From Streptomyces lucensis JCM 4490 (lineage in GTDB: Bacteria; Actinomycetota; Actinomycetes; Streptomycetales; Streptomycetaceae), in the NCBI RefSeq assembly GCF_014650035.1, contig NZ_BMUE01000001.1:310001-374000 (forward strand): a stretch of 64,000 bases of DNA, in the 5' to 3' direction. Each line of letters starts with the position of its first letter. Position 1 is the first letter of the stretch. Shown here in pieces: positions 1 through 9,001 of this stretch. Both the position numbers and the translations under genes were made by a program. The notes beneath the pieces are model-generated. The model saw nothing but the letters and a program-made list of their open reading frames with translations, searched no databases and was not told where the DNA came from.

Positions 1-317
1 AGCACGTACACGTTGCCCAGGTGCATCACGCCGAGCACCAGCAGGACCACACCCAGCTTGGTCGACAGGGCCTCGAAGATGCCGCGGGTGTTCTCGATCG
101 TCTCGTCGTCGCTCAGGTAGAGCGCCACGAAGCCGAGGTTGACGAGGTAGAAGCCGACCACCAGGAGGTGGTTGACGGCATCCGCGAGCTTCTCGTTGCC
201 GTGCAGGACGTCGGCGAGGAAGATCCGGCCGTTGTGGCTGAGCGTGCGGGCCACCCAGACGGTCAGAGCGATGCTCACGACCAGGTAGATGACGTAGGCG
301 ATGACGGTGCGGTCCAT
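1..317 (-). CDS. Integral membrane protein, partial (C-terminus beyond window)
   Basis: Reading the minus strand from the ATG at 317 gives an uninterrupted frame to the window edge (about 105 residues: MDRTVIAYVIYLVVSIALT...). It has a hydrophobic segment at residues 5-23, one at about 48-66 and one at about 88-104, so a small multi-pass membrane protein is likely. I do not recognise a named family. Its promoter region carries two near-identical 14-bp palindromes, which suggests tight repression by a dimeric (TetR-like) regulator. No such regulator gene is in view, so it would have to lie to the left or elsewhere. Confidence 0.75.
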   Translation of the reverse strand, partial: MDRTVIAYVIYLVVSIALTVWVARTLSHNGRIFLADVLHGNEKLADAVNHLLVVGFYLVNLGFVALYLSDDETIENTRGIFEALSTKLGVVLLVLGVMHLGNVYV

Positions 318-330
318 GCCCCACCCCTTC

Positions 331-344
331 TTGAACGCGTTCAA
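331..344. promoter_or_regulatory. Operator-like palindrome TTGAACGCGTTCAA
   Basis: A perfect 14-bp palindrome lies 14 bp upstream of the membrane-protein start at 317. A sister site (TTGAACGTGTTCAA) sits at 376-389, 45 bp away centre to centre. Paired perfect palindromes of this size in a short promoter region are typical TetR-family operators; the regulator is not identified. Confidence 0.6.
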
Positions 345-375
345 AACGCTGACAGGGATGACTGTAGACCTCTTT

Positions 376-389
376 TTGAACGTGTTCAA
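376..389. promoter_or_regulatory. Second operator-like palindrome TTGAACGTGTTCAA
   Basis: This is the same inverted repeat as at 331-344 with one central base change. The two sites flank the likely promoter of the leftmost membrane-protein gene. Confidence 0.55.
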
Positions 390-438
390 CTCAAGGGTGG
401 ACGCATCCCGGGAGCGGGCGCACGGCCTGGGCGGAGCC

Positions 439-849
439 TCAGTTCCTGCGGCCCAGCTCCGGGCGCTTGGTGTAGTCCGTGAGGCCGAGGACGTTCCCCC
501 ACGGGTCGGCGATCTCCACGGCCCAGCCGGTGGCCCCCTGGACCACCTCGTCGATCGGCTCGATCCCGGCGGCGGCCAGCTCCCGCGCCGCCACCCGCGC
601 GTCCGGCACCTCCAGCCAGACGCGGGGCGAGGGCCAGGGCGGCGTCCGGTGCCCCAGCGCCTCCTCGGTGCGCAGCAGGATGCCGGGCGTCTCCCCGCCG
701 ACCTTCAGCAGCGCGATACCGGCCTCGTCGAAGCGGAACCCAACGGTGAACCCGGCCCGCTCGTAGAAGCCGACCGCCTCGGCGAGGTCGCCGACGGGGA
801 GCAGCACATTGTCGAAGCCGAGCAGTTCGTACGACTCTTCGTCTGACAT
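439..849 (-). CDS. VOC (glyoxalase/bleomycin-resistance) family protein
   Basis: A 136-residue protein with the single-domain VOC pattern: a beta-alpha-beta start (FDNVLLPVGDLAEAVGFYER), a middle strand with GILLRTEE, and a C-terminal GWAVEIADPWGNVLGLTDY strand. The terminal DPWGN-type motif is characteristic of glyoxalase-like folds. Members of this family bind a divalent metal and act as dimers on varied small substrates, so the substrate cannot be deduced. It is monocistronic, placed between the palindrome-controlled membrane gene and the sdh terminator. Confidence 0.85.
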   Translation of the reverse strand: MSDEESYELLGFDNVLLPVGDLAEAVGFYERAGFTVGFRFDEAGIALLKVGGETPGILLRTEEALGHRTPPWPSPRVWLEVPDARVAARELAAAGIEPIDEVVQGATGWAVEIADPWGNVLGLTDYTKRPELGRRN

Positions 850-884
850 GTCGTCAGATTAGGAGCTGGTCTCCCCGGAAGCGA

Positions 885-918
885 GGAGCCCCACCGGAAC
901 GGATTCCGGTGGGGCTCC
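885..918 (-). terminator. Hairpin terminator of the sdh operon
   Basis: A perfect 15-bp stem (GGAGCCCCACCGGAA / TTCCGGTGGGGCTCC) with a 4-nt loop sits 20 bp past the sdhB stop codon at 938. Confidence 0.8.
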
Positions 919-937
919 TTCGTGCGTTCGCCGGGGA

Positions 938-1717
938 TCAGTAGCGGCGCGTGATCAGCGCTCGCTTGACCTCCTGGATCGCCTTCGTGACCTCGATACC
1001 GCGCGGGCAGGCGTCCGTGCAGTTGAAGGTCGTGCGGCAGCGCCACACGCCGTCGCGGTCGTTGAGGATCTCCAGACGCTGCTCGCCCGCCTCGTCACGG
1101 CTGTCGAAGATGAAGCGGTGGGCGTTCACGATCGCGGCCGGACCGAAGTACTGGCCGTCGTTCCAGAACACCGGGCAGGAGGACGTGCACGCCGCGCAGA
1201 GGATGCACTTCGTCGTGTCGTCGAAGCGCTCGCGGTCCTCGGCGGACTGCAGACGCTCGCGCGTCGGCTCGTTCGTCTCCTTGGTGACCAGGAACGGCAT
1301 GACGTCCCGGTACGCCTGGAAGAACGGCTCCATGTCCACGACCAGGTCCTTCAGGACCGTGAGGCCCTTGATGGGCTCGACCGTGATCGGCTTCTCGGGG
1401 TTGATGTCCTTGATCAGCGTCTTGCACGCCAGGCGGTTCTTGCCGTTGATCCGCATGGCGTCGGAGCCGCAGATGCCGTGGGCGCAGGAACGGCGGAAGG
1501 TCAGGGTGCCGTCGATGTCCCACTTGATCTTGTGCAGACCGTCGAGGACGCGCTCCTTGGGGTCGATCTCCAGCTGGAAGTCTTCCCAGGCCGCCTCGGC
1601 CGAGACCTCCGGGTTGAAGCGGCGGATCCGGAAGGTGACGGTGATGTAGGGGGAGTCGGCGAAACCGGGCTCGGGCCGGCCGGCCGCGTCCGCCTTGTCC
1701 AGAACAGGGGTAGCCAT
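938..1717 (-). CDS. sdhB: Succinate dehydrogenase iron-sulfur subunit
   Basis: A 259-residue SdhB that transfers electrons from the flavoprotein to the membrane anchor of complex II. The N-terminal ferredoxin domain carries the [2Fe-2S] ligands (RRSCAHGICGSDAM and a later C in NRLAC). The C-terminal domain has CILCAACTSSCPVFW and CRTTFNCTDACPRGIEV for the 4Fe-4S and 3Fe-4S centres. Its ATG overlaps the sdhA stop (TGATG), implying translational coupling. It is the last gene of sdhC-sdhD-sdhA-sdhB and is followed by a strong hairpin. Confidence 0.97.
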   Translation of the reverse strand: MATPVLDKADAAGRPEPGFADSPYITVTFRIRRFNPEVSAEAAWEDFQLEIDPKERVLDGLHKIKWDIDGTLTFRRSCAHGICGSDAMRINGKNRLACKTLIKDINPEKPITVEPIKGLTVLKDLVVDMEPFFQAYRDVMPFLVTKETNEPTRERLQSAEDRERFDDTTKCILCAACTSSCPVFWNDGQYFGPAAIVNAHRFIFDSRDEAGEQRLEILNDRDGVWRCRTTFNCTDACPRGIEVTKAIQEVKRALITRRY

Positions 1718-3471
1718 CAGTACTTACGCTCCATCGGCTGGTAGCGGGTCTGGACGACCGGCTTGTAGTCGAGACGGACGGTTTCCGAGCCGTCGGCGCC
1801 GACCTCGCGGTACGCCATGGTGTGGCGCATGAAGTTGACGTCGTCGCGGTTCGGGTAGTCCTCGCGGTAGTGACCGCCGCGGGACTCCTTGCGGGCGAGG
1901 GCCGAGACCGCCATGACCTCGGCCAGGTCGAGCAGGTTGCCCAGCTCGATCGCCTCCAGGAGGTCCGTGTTGAAGCGCTTGCCCTTGTCCTGGATCGCCA
2001 CGTTCCTGTAGCGCTCCCGAAGCTCGGCGATCTTCTCGACCGCCGTCTTGATCGTCTGCTCGGTGCGGAACACCATGACGTTCGCGTCCATGGTCTCCTG
2101 CAGCTCGCGGCGGAGCGTGGCCACCCGCTCGTTGCCGGTGGAGGTGCGCAGCCGCTCGATCTGCTCGACGACGAACGCCTCCGGGTTCTCCGGCAGCTCC
2201 ACGAAGTCCGCCTTGTGGGCGTACTCGGCGGCGGCGATGCCCGCGCGGCGGCCGAAGACGTTGATGTCCAGCAGCGAGTTGGTGCCCAGGCGGTTGGCGC
2301 CGTGCACGGAGACGCAGGCGACCTCGCCGGCCGCGTACAGGCCCGGGACGACGGTGGTGTTGTCCGACAGGACCTCACCCTCGACGTTCGTCGGGATGCC
2401 GCCCATCGCGTAGTGCGCGGTCGGCTGGATCGGGATCGGGTCCGTGTACGGCTCGATACCCAGGTAGGTGCGCGCGAACTCGGTGATGTCCGGCAGCTTG
2501 GCGTCCAGCTGCTCCGGCGGCAGGTGGGTGAGGTCCAGGTAGACGTGGTCGCCCTCGGGACCGCAGCCGCGGCCCTCGCGGATCTCCGTGTAGATGGAGC
2601 GCGAGACGACGTCACGGGACGCCAGGTCCTTCATGACCGGCGCGTACTTCTCCATGAAGCGCTCGCCGTCCTTGTTGCGCAGGATGCCGCCCTCACCGCG
2701 GGCGCCCTCCGTCAGCAGGATGCCCATGCGCCAGATGCCGGTCGGGTGGAACTGGAAGAACTCCATGTCCTCCAGCGGGAGCCCGCGCCGGTAGACCGCC
2801 GCCTGGCCGTCACCGGTCAGCGTGTGGGCGTTCGACGTCACCTTGAAGAACTTGCCGGTGCCGCCGGAGGCGTAGATCACGGCCTTCGCCTGGAAGATGT
2901 GGATCTCACCGGTCGCCAGCTCGTACGCCACGACACCGGCCGACTTCTTGACGCCGTCGACCTCGGTGACCAGCTGGTCCAGGACGTAGAACTCGTTGAA
3001 GAACTCCACGCCCTCCTTGACGCAGTTCTGGTACAGCGTCTGGAGGATCATGTGGCCGGTGCGGTCGGCCGCGTAGCAGGAGCGGCGGACCGGGGCCTCA
3101 CCGTGGTTGCGGGAGTGGCCGCCGAAGCGGCGCTGGTCGATGGTGCCGTTCGGGGTCCGGTTGAACGGCAGACCCATCTTCTCCAGGTCGAGGACGGCGT
3201 CGATGGCCTCCTTCGCCAGGATCTCGGCGGCGTCCTGGTCGACCAGGTAGTCACCGCCCTTGACCGTGTCGAAGGTGTGCCACTCCCAGTTGTCCTCCTC
3301 CACGTTGGCCAGCGCGGCGGCCATGCCGCCCTGCGCGGCGCCCGTGTGGGAGCGGGTGGGGTAGAGCTTGGTCAGGACCGCGGTGCGGCTGCGCTTCGTC
3401 GCCTCGATCGCGGCGCGCATGCCCGCGCCGCCGGCGCCGACGATGACGGTGTCGTACTTGTGGATCTTCAT
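1717..3471 (-). CDS. sdhA: Succinate dehydrogenase flavoprotein subunit
   Basis: A 584-residue flavoprotein that oxidises succinate to fumarate on the cytoplasmic face. It has an N-terminal dinucleotide-binding motif ([13 protein letters not shown], residues ~12-24), the [10 protein letters not shown] segment carrying the histidine for covalent FAD, the FQFHPTG substrate-site motif and a C-terminal helical domain ([13 protein letters not shown]). Length and order match SdhA of actinobacterial complex II. It lies 19 nt downstream of sdhD and overlaps sdhB by one base. Confidence 0.97.
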   Translation of the reverse strand: MKIHKYDTVIVGAGGAGMRAAIEATKRSRTAVLTKLYPTRSHTGAAQGGMAAALANVEEDNWEWHTFDTVKGGDYLVDQDAAEILAKEAIDAVLDLEKMGLPFNRTPNGTIDQRRFGGHSRNHGEAPVRRSCYAADRTGHMILQTLYQNCVKEGVEFFNEFYVLDQLVTEVDGVKKSAGVVAYELATGEIHIFQAKAVIYASGGTGKFFKVTSNAHTLTGDGQAAVYRRGLPLEDMEFFQFHPTGIWRMGILLTEGARGEGGILRNKDGERFMEKYAPVMKDLASRDVVSRSIYTEIREGRGCGPEGDHVYLDLTHLPPEQLDAKLPDITEFARTYLGIEPYTDPIPIQPTAHYAMGGIPTNVEGEVLSDNTTVVPGLYAAGEVACVSVHGANRLGTNSLLDINVFGRRAGIAAAEYAHKADFVELPENPEAFVVEQIERLRTSTGNERVATLRRELQETMDANVMVFRTEQTIKTAVEKIAELRERYRNVAIQDKGKRFNTDLLEAIELGNLLDLAEVMAVSALARKESRGGHYREDYPNRDDVNFMRHTMAYREVGADGSETVRLDYKPVVQTRYQPMERKY

Positions 3472-3490
3472 GATTCTCGCAGCCCCGTGC

Positions 3491-3973
3491 CTAGCGGATG
3501 TTCGGGTCGAAGGTGAAGATCACCAGCGTGCCGAGCAGGATGGTGAACACCGTGGCCGTGTAGAGCAGGGCCTTCAGCCACAGGCGGCTGTTCGGGCGCT
3601 CGGCGTAGTCGTTGATGACCGTGCGCAGACCGTTGGCGCCGTGCAGCATCGCGAGCCACAGCATCAGCAGGTCCCAGACCTGCCAGAACGGGGACGCCCA
3701 GCGGCCGGCCACGAAGGCGAAGCCGATCTTGGAGACGCCGCCGTCGAGCACCAGCTGGATCAGCAGGTGGCCGATGACGAGGACGACCAGCACGATGCCG
3801 GACAGGCGCATGAACAGCCAGGCGGCCAGCTCGAAGTTGCCCCGGGTGGACTTCGGGGACTTCTTGGTGCGCTTGCGCGGCGCCTCGATCAGCGGGGCGG
3901 GGTTGTCGACGCCGTAGACGGGGGCGCCCTCGACGGGGCCCACGCCGGACGCGGCGGTTTCAGTCGTGGACAT
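3491..3973 (-). CDS. sdhD: Succinate dehydrogenase membrane anchor subunit D
   Basis: A 160-residue anchor: a polar, basic N-terminus (residues 1-45) and then three membrane segments (about 48-70, 88-108 and 130-152). [13 protein letters not shown] carries the conserved histidine-containing anchor motif. With SdhC it binds quinone and haem b. The ATG at 3973 was chosen because sdhC stops only 5 nt upstream; a longer reading of the frame would cover all of sdhC. Confidence 0.93.
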   Translation of the reverse strand: MSTTETAASGVGPVEGAPVYGVDNPAPLIEAPRKRTKKSPKSTRGNFELAAWLFMRLSGIVLVVLVIGHLLIQLVLDGGVSKIGFAFVAGRWASPFWQVWDLLMLWLAMLHGANGLRTVINDYAERPNSRLWLKALLYTATVFTILLGTLVIFTFDPNIR

Positions 3974-3978
3974 CGGCG

Positions 3979-4359
3979 TCAGCTCCCGAACAGGACACGA
4001 GCGGCGTGACCGAGCACGGGGTAGACCGCGCCGGCCATCAGGACGACCCAGACACCCATCACGGCCCAGAACATCTGCTTCTGGTAGCGCGGGCCCTGCG
4101 ACCAGAAGTCGACGGCGATGACGCGCAGGCCGTTGAGCGCGTGGAAGAGGATGGCGGCGACGAGGCCGTACTCCAGCAGCGCGACGATCGGCGTCTTGTA
4201 CGTGGCTACGACCTTGTCGTAGTCCTCGGGGGAGACACGCACGAGAGCGGTGTCCAGCACGTGAACGAACAGGAAGAAGAAGATGAGGACGCCGGTGACT
4301 CGGTGAGCCACCCAGGACCACATTCCTTCCCGGCCGCGGTACAGCGTTCCAGCCGGCAC
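3979..4359 (-). CDS. sdhC: Succinate dehydrogenase cytochrome b556 subunit
   Basis: A 126-residue SdhC with three transmembrane helices. The first follows SWVAHRVTG; the second contains FHALNGLRVIAVDF, which matches the family haem-ligand motif (H..nGiR...D). The start is GTG at 4359, preceded by a GGAGGG ribosome site. It is the first gene of sdhCDAB; the ~190 bp upstream (4360-4550) holds no gene and must contain the operon promoter. Confidence 0.95.
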   Translation of the reverse strand: MPAGTLYRGREGMWSWVAHRVTGVLIFFFLFVHVLDTALVRVSPEDYDKVVATYKTPIVALLEYGLVAAILFHALNGLRVIAVDFWSQGPRYQKQMFWAVMGVWVVLMAGAVYPVLGHAARVLFGS

Positions 4360-4550
4360 GGAAGAACCCTCCGGGAGCGGGGACTAGGGCCGCGCCGGCT
4401 TCACTGTCGGTCGGGCCCGGCCGGGTACGGTCCACCGGCCCTCAGCATCGTATCGAGCCGCCCCGGCGAGGTTTACGGGGGGCCTACCTTGTGTGATCAA
4501 ATTGGCACCGGACGGGCTAGCCGGAGCGGCTGCCGGGGCGGTTCGTCCGG

Positions 4551-5123
4551 TTACGCCCGGCGTACGGGCGCATCGCGACCGGCCGCGCCCCGTGGGGAAG
4601 CCGCCGGTTTCGGGGGCCTCGCGCCGCTCAGGAACGCGGTCAGCCGCCCTTTCGCGAGGCGCCGCAGTTCGTCCGCCGCCGTCACCCGCTCCTCCTCGGG
4701 ATCGTTCGCCAGCCGGGACCGGATTCCCTCGAGGATGCGGTCGATCGCCTCGTCCGGGTGGACGTCGCCCAGATAGATGACGAACGCGTGCCCGAAGCGG
4801 GCCTCGTACGCGGCGTGTGCCGCGCTCAGCGCCGTGTGGGCCGCGAAGTACGTCCCGTAGGGCAGCTCGGGGAACGACTCGCCCGCGAGGGCCTCCGAGA
4901 GGTCGGCCGGGGGCAGGTCGTACGCCGCCTCGTCCGCGGCGGCCAGCAGGGCGTCCAGGTCGGGGTAGGGGCGGTGGTCGGCCATCCGGCGGGCCCAGCG
5001 CCGGCTGCGCATGCAGGTCAGCAGCAGGGCGCGGGCCTCGTCGCCGGCGGCGGCGTTGAAGGCGTCGAGGGGCCTGGGCAGGCAGGGGAGACGGTGGGCG
5101 GGCAGCGTGGGTCCTCGCGTCAC
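4551..5123 (-). CDS. 2-oxo-4-hydroxy-4-carboxy-5-ureidoimidazoline decarboxylase
   Basis: A 190-residue OHCU decarboxylase (UraD-type), which converts OHCU to (S)-allantoin in urate oxidation. Family features include LPRPLDAFNAA near the start, the HRPYPDLDALLAAADEA region, and the closing FGHAFVIYL...EAIDRILEGIRSRLANDPEEERVTAADEL pattern. Other urate-pathway genes are not adjacent, so its partners lie elsewhere. The GTG start at 5123 is a best guess. The last ~20 residues (Pro/Ala/Arg-rich) look like a non-conserved tail. Confidence 0.8.
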   Translation of the reverse strand: MTRGPTLPAHRLPCLPRPLDAFNAAAGDEARALLLTCMRSRRWARRMADHRPYPDLDALLAAADEAAYDLPPADLSEALAGESFPELPYGTYFAAHTALSAAHAAYEARFGHAFVIYLGDVHPDEAIDRILEGIRSRLANDPEEERVTAADELRRLAKGRLTAFLSGARPPKPAASPRGAAGRDAPVRRA

Positions 5124-5277
5124 AGGTGGTGTGGCAGGGGATGCCGTGAAGGATGTGTCGCCAGGTTATCGATAGTGATCACTGTGTGTACGTGCGATGC
5201 GTGAATTTCACCCGAACGGCAGAGTTTCGGAACGTTCGGATGACGGGTCGGCCGGGCGGTGGTCGTACGTTGGCAGG

Positions 5278-6921
5278 GTGAACCAGCACAGGCGCCGGGG
5301 CTCGGCACAGCAGGGGATACGGAAGCGGGCGGTGGTGGCCGCCGCGTTCGCCGGGACGGTGGCGCTCGGCACGGGCGTCGCCGTATGGGCCTCGGCCGAC
5401 GGGGGCGGCGGACCGGCGCGGCAGTCGTCCGCCGAGGCGTCCCGCCACGTCTCCGGAGGGCCGGCCGCGCAGACCCCGAGCCCCAGTCCGAGCCGGTCCT
5501 ACCCGCTGTCGCAGGCGCCGCGCACGATACCCGCGGTGCGGACCCACACCGCGGCCCGCGGCCCCGGCTGGAAGCCGCGCGGCGGCGAGCGGGTGGTGGT
5601 GGCCGACGCGGGACTGGCCGACGAGGGGCGGCTGGTCGCCAAGGAGCTGGGGCTGGCCTACGCGGGGCAGAAGAAGGACGTACGGGCCGGCGACGTGCGG
5701 CTCGCGCTCGGCGGCGGCGGGGACCGCGAGTCGTACACCATGACCGTCCGCGGTGGGCGGGTCGACATCAGCGGCCCCGGCGAGGCGGGGGTCTTCTACG
5801 GCACCCGCACGCTGAAGCAGGAGGTCCACGGAGGCGGTACGGCGCCGGAGGGGGTCGTCCGGGACGGCCCGGCCAAGCCGGTGCGCGGCTTCATGCTGGA
5901 CATCGCGCGCAAGCCGTACAGCGAGTCATGGATCGAGGACCGCATACGCGAACTGGGGGACCTGAAGTTCAACGAGCTGGGGCTGCACTTCTCCGACGAC
6001 CAGGCCTTCCGGATCGAGTCCAGCAGCCACCCGGAGATCGTCTCCCGGGACCACCTGACCAAGGCGCAGGTCAAGAGGATCGTCGACCTGGCGAACAGCC
6101 GGCACATCACCGTGGTGCCGGAGATCGACTCGCCCGGGCACCTGGGCGCCGTCATCGCCGCCCACCCCGACCTGCAGCTGCGCAACGCGAGCGGGGTCGC
6201 CACCAGGGGCGCCGTCGACATCTCCAAGGACGCCTCCGCCAAGCTCGTGGACGACCTGCTGAACGAGTACGCGGGGCTCTTCCCCGGCAGCCAGTGGCAC
6301 CTGGGCGGCGACGAGTACCAGGCGCTGACCGTGAAGAACCCGCAGGCCTCGTACCCGCAGCTGGCCGCCACCGCCCGGCAGCGGTTCGGCGCCGGTGCCA
6401 CCGTCGCCGACCTCACCACCGGCTGGCTCAACGACCGCGCCGCCACCGTCCGCGCCCACGGCAGGACCGTGCGGGCGTGGAACGACGGCTTCTTCCGGGG
6501 CACCTCCGTGCAGCCCGCCAAGGACCTGCGGGTCGCCTACTGGACCGGCAAGGAGATCGGCGCCCGGCAGCCGGCCGAGTACCTGGGCGCGGGCCGGAAG
6601 GTGCTCAACTACAACGACGAGTTCCTCTACTACGTGCTCGGCCAGCCGCAGACCTTCGTCTACCCGACGGGACAGCGCATCTACGAGCAGTGGAACCCGC
6701 GCGTGCTGCGCGGCACGACCGCCGTGCCGGCGCGCTACGACGGCCAGATCCCCGGCGGCTCGTTCGCGGTGTGGAGCGACTTCCCCAACGCCCAGACCGA
6801 GGCGCAGGTCGCCGCCGGCATCCGGATGCCGCTGCGGGCCACCGTGCAGAAGCTCTGGGACCCGGGGCGGCCCGCGCTCACCTGGGCCGAGTTCCGGAAG
6901 CTGGCGGACCGGCTGGGCTGA
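5278..6921 (+). CDS. Secreted beta-N-acetylhexosaminidase, GH20
   Basis: A 547-residue GH20 enzyme that releases terminal N-acetylhexosamines (chitin or peptidoglycan-derived sugars) outside the cell. GTG at 5278 gives an N-terminal signal-like stretch (KRAVVAAAFAGTVALGTGVAVWASA) followed by a Ser/Pro linker; the frame stays open further upstream to 5197. Residues ~90-190 form the GH20b domain. The TIM barrel contains GFMLDIARKPYS, the catalytic pair in HLGGDEY (D345-E346) and a C-terminal W-rich subsite. It is monocistronic and flanked by unrelated genes. Confidence 0.92.
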   Translation: MNQHRRRGSAQQGIRKRAVVAAAFAGTVALGTGVAVWASADGGGGPARQSSAEASRHVSGGPAAQTPSPSPSRSYPLSQAPRTIPAVRTHTAARGPGWKPRGGERVVVADAGLADEGRLVAKELGLAYAGQKKDVRAGDVRLALGGGGDRESYTMTVRGGRVDISGPGEAGVFYGTRTLKQEVHGGGTAPEGVVRDGPAKPVRGFMLDIARKPYSESWIEDRIRELGDLKFNELGLHFSDDQAFRIESSSHPEIVSRDHLTKAQVKRIVDLANSRHITVVPEIDSPGHLGAVIAAHPDLQLRNASGVATRGAVDISKDASAKLVDDLLNEYAGLFPGSQWHLGGDEYQALTVKNPQASYPQLAATARQRFGAGATVADLTTGWLNDRAATVRAHGRTVRAWNDGFFRGTSVQPAKDLRVAYWTGKEIGARQPAEYLGAGRKVLNYNDEFLYYVLGQPQTFVYPTGQRIYEQWNPRVLRGTTAVPARYDGQIPGGSFAVWSDFPNAQTEAQVAAGIRMPLRATVQKLWDPGRPALTWAEFRKLADRLG

Positions 6922-7041
6922 GCGGCCGCCGGGAGCGGAATGGACGTGCGACGGTCCGGGACCGTATGTTCCGGTGTTTCGCGTGTCCGGCCGGGGAGGC
7001 CGCACGCCTGCCGTCACCGTGAGTCCCGGGGGAACCTCAGC

Positions 7042-7758
7042 ATGACTTCACCCATGCCCGCGCCCATGCCCGCACCGCCGCAACCCGCGCCCTCCGGTGC
7101 CTGGCTGCGTTCACCGGCCGGGCTCGGCCGCGCCACCGCCGTACTGCTCGGGCTGGTCGTCGCCACCGACCTGTTCGCCTGCTTCGCCGACTTCCTGGTG
7201 ATGAGCGTCGCCGGTGACGCCGCCGACGGCGCCCTCGACGCCGACCTGGCTCACCGGGCCGACCGCGCCGACACGCTCTACGCCACGGCCGGTGTCGCCC
7301 AGGGGGCCGCGCTGGTGGCCACGGCCGTCGTCTACCTGTGCTGGCTGTGGCGGGTGCGGGTGAACGCCGAGGTGTTCGACGCCTCCCGCCACAGCATGAA
7401 GCGCGGCTGGGTGATCGGCGGCTGGTTCTGCCCCGTGGTGAACCTCTGGTTCCCGCGCCGGATCGTCCTGGACTGCTGGGAGGCCAGCGCTCCCTGGGGC
7501 GCGCGGGGCGGGCACGCGCCGGTCAACGCCTGGTGGTCGGTGTGGATCGGCAGCCTCCTCGTCGGCCGGGCCGCGTACACGCAGTACGACCATGCCGGCA
7601 CGCCGGCCGAACTGCGCGACGCCTCGCGGCTCATGCTGTTCTCCGACGGCCTCGACATCGCGGCCGCCGTCCTCGCCGCCGTGGTCGTCGTGCACATGAC
7701 CCGGCTGCAGAACCGCAAGGTCCTCTCGGGCGAGCTGCTGACTCCGGCTTTTGGCTGA
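7042..7758 (+). CDS. DUF4328-type membrane protein
   Basis: A 238-residue protein. After a Pro/Met-rich cytoplasmic start it has hydrophobic segments at about 35-57, 82-105, 150-170 and 208-228. The KRGWVIGGWFCPVVNLWFPRRIVLDCWEAS segment is diagnostic of the DUF4328 family seen next to many actinobacterial signalling proteins. Function unknown. The ATG at 7042 was preferred over the upstream in-frame start at 6940 because the latter lies only 18 nt past the GH20 stop and adds a non-conserved Arg-rich stretch. Confidence 0.75.
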   Translation: MTSPMPAPMPAPPQPAPSGAWLRSPAGLGRATAVLLGLVVATDLFACFADFLVMSVAGDAADGALDADLAHRADRADTLYATAGVAQGAALVATAVVYLCWLWRVRVNAEVFDASRHSMKRGWVIGGWFCPVVNLWFPRRIVLDCWEASAPWGARGGHAPVNAWWSVWIGSLLVGRAAYTQYDHAGTPAELRDASRLMLFSDGLDIAAAVLAAVVVVHMTRLQNRKVLSGELLTPAFG

Positions 7759-7769
7759 AACGTTCCGGC

Positions 7770-7800
7770 TGTGACACTCCCGCGCCGTCGCACGCAGTAA
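7770..7800 (+). promoter_or_regulatory. Bipartite promoter-like motif TGTGAC-N18-GCAGTAA
   Basis: The motif is 51 bp upstream of the ATG at 7851. The same two blocks with identical 18-bp spacing recur at 13755-13785 (+). Variants occur at 9899-9929 (+), 12499-12529 (+) and 11701-11731 (-), all around the neighbouring ECF sigma genes. It could be an ECF-type -35/-10 pair; this is inference. Confidence 0.4.
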
Positions 7801-7850
7801 GGGAGAGTGCGGGCTCCGTACCGGGCGGCGCCCTGGCGAGGGAGGCTTTC

Positions 7851-8420
7851 ATGAGCCTGGTGGAACTGATCGAGCAGGCCGACGAGCGCGGGCTGGCCGC
7901 CGGCGGGCTGGCTTGTTTGGATCGGTGCCTGCCCCTGCTGGGCGGCGACGACGAACTGCTGCGCCCCCTCTGGGCGAACCTCGCCGACGGCTCCGGGTGG
8001 GACGCCGGCCTGGAGAAGGCCCGTGCCGCCCTCGGCTCCGCGCAGCCCGCCGAGGACGAGGCCGCACAGCTGGCCCGGCGCATGCTGGACGAGGCCCCGG
8101 CCGAGCGCACCGCCGACGCGCTGCGGCAGTGGGCCGACGCCTGCTCGCTCGCCTCCCTGCGCATCCACCGGCTGCTCGACCCCGCGGCCGACGGCACGGA
8201 CGACGCGTCCGGCGTGGCGGCCGGCCGTACGGGGGGCGGCGCGGAGCAGTCCCCGCTCGTCGCCGCCGAGCTGCGCCGTCAGATCACCGTCCTGGAACTG
8301 CTCGCCGAACACGGCGCACAGGGCCTGCGCCGGGCCCTGGACGTCTCGGTCGAGGGCCGCCGGGTCCTGCGCGCGGTGGTCTCCCGCCGGGCCCGTGGCA
8401 CCGGCGCACCGGGTGAGTGA
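7851..8420 (+). CDS. Conserved hypothetical protein (helical)
   Basis: A 189-residue, largely alpha-helical, Ala/Leu/Glu-rich soluble protein with no signal peptide or membrane segment. An alternating Leu pattern around residues 40-110 suggests a helical bundle. A glycine-rich break (residues ~112-130) separates a C-terminal helix pair (ELRRQITVLELLAEH...). GGAGG at 7841-7845 supports the ATG. I do not recognise the family. Confidence 0.7.
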   Translation: MSLVELIEQADERGLAAGGLACLDRCLPLLGGDDELLRPLWANLADGSGWDAGLEKARAALGSAQPAEDEAAQLARRMLDEAPAERTADALRQWADACSLASLRIHRLLDPAADGTDDASGVAAGRTGGGAEQSPLVAAELRRQITVLELLAEHGAQGLRRALDVSVEGRRVLRAVVSRRARGTGAPGE

Positions 8421-8527
8421 GTTCGCCGTGTGAGCGTCGTGCGGTGGAGGTGCGCCGGTCCTGCGACAGTCGGTGAAACGTTTCGGATCCCGGTGACGGA
8501 TGGCCCGCCCGGCCCGCTCTTCCTTAT

Positions 8528-8929
8528 GTGACAGCCCAGTACGTGACAGCACACCAGGAGACCAGGCCGCACGCCGCGGCGAAGCCCGTGCGGTGGGCGG
8601 CGGACGCGGTCGCGACCATGCGCGAGGGCGCGCGGGTACGGCTCGACTACTCGGCGCGCAGCCTGTGGCGCGTCGACCGGATGATCGAGGAGATAAGCCG
8701 GGAGGGGCCGCCGTACGTGGCGGTGGAGCACGTGCTGCGCGGCCTCGGGGCCTACGCCGGCGAGGTCCTCGTCCGCGAGACCGGTGCCGAGTGGTGGGCG
8801 ACCGGCGGCGAGCACTGGGTGCGCACCCCGGACGGCCGGCTGTGGGATCCCATCGACGAGGCCCGCCGCTGCTTCGGCGGCCAGGGCTCACTGCGCCTGC
8901 TGTGCCGGGACGCGACCGCCCGCGGCTGA
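8528..8929 (+). CDS. Conserved hypothetical protein
   Basis: A 133-residue basic/acidic mixed protein without membrane segments. The conserved-looking core DYSARSLWRVDRMIEEI...VLRGLGAYAGEVLVRETGAEWW and DGRLWDPIDEARRCF resembles a family common in Streptomyces and implies a compact alpha/beta domain, but I cannot assign a role. The start is uncertain: GTG at 8528 has no clear ribosome site, and GTG at 8543 is an alternative. Confidence 0.65.
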   Translation: MTAQYVTAHQETRPHAAAKPVRWAADAVATMREGARVRLDYSARSLWRVDRMIEEISREGPPYVAVEHVLRGLGAYAGEVLVRETGAEWWATGGEHWVRTPDGRLWDPIDEARRCFGGQGSLRLLCRDATARG

Positions 8930-9001
8930 GAGCGCCGACGCACGCGGCCGGGCCGCGAAATGGGATCGCGGCGGGCATGGGCGTTCCACTACGGTCCGGG
9001 C

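Noticed and set aside
21..482. Plus-strand ORF of 153 residues at the left edge
   Set aside because: Shadow of the minus-strand membrane protein; His/Asp/Val-rich translation typical of antisense high-GC frames.
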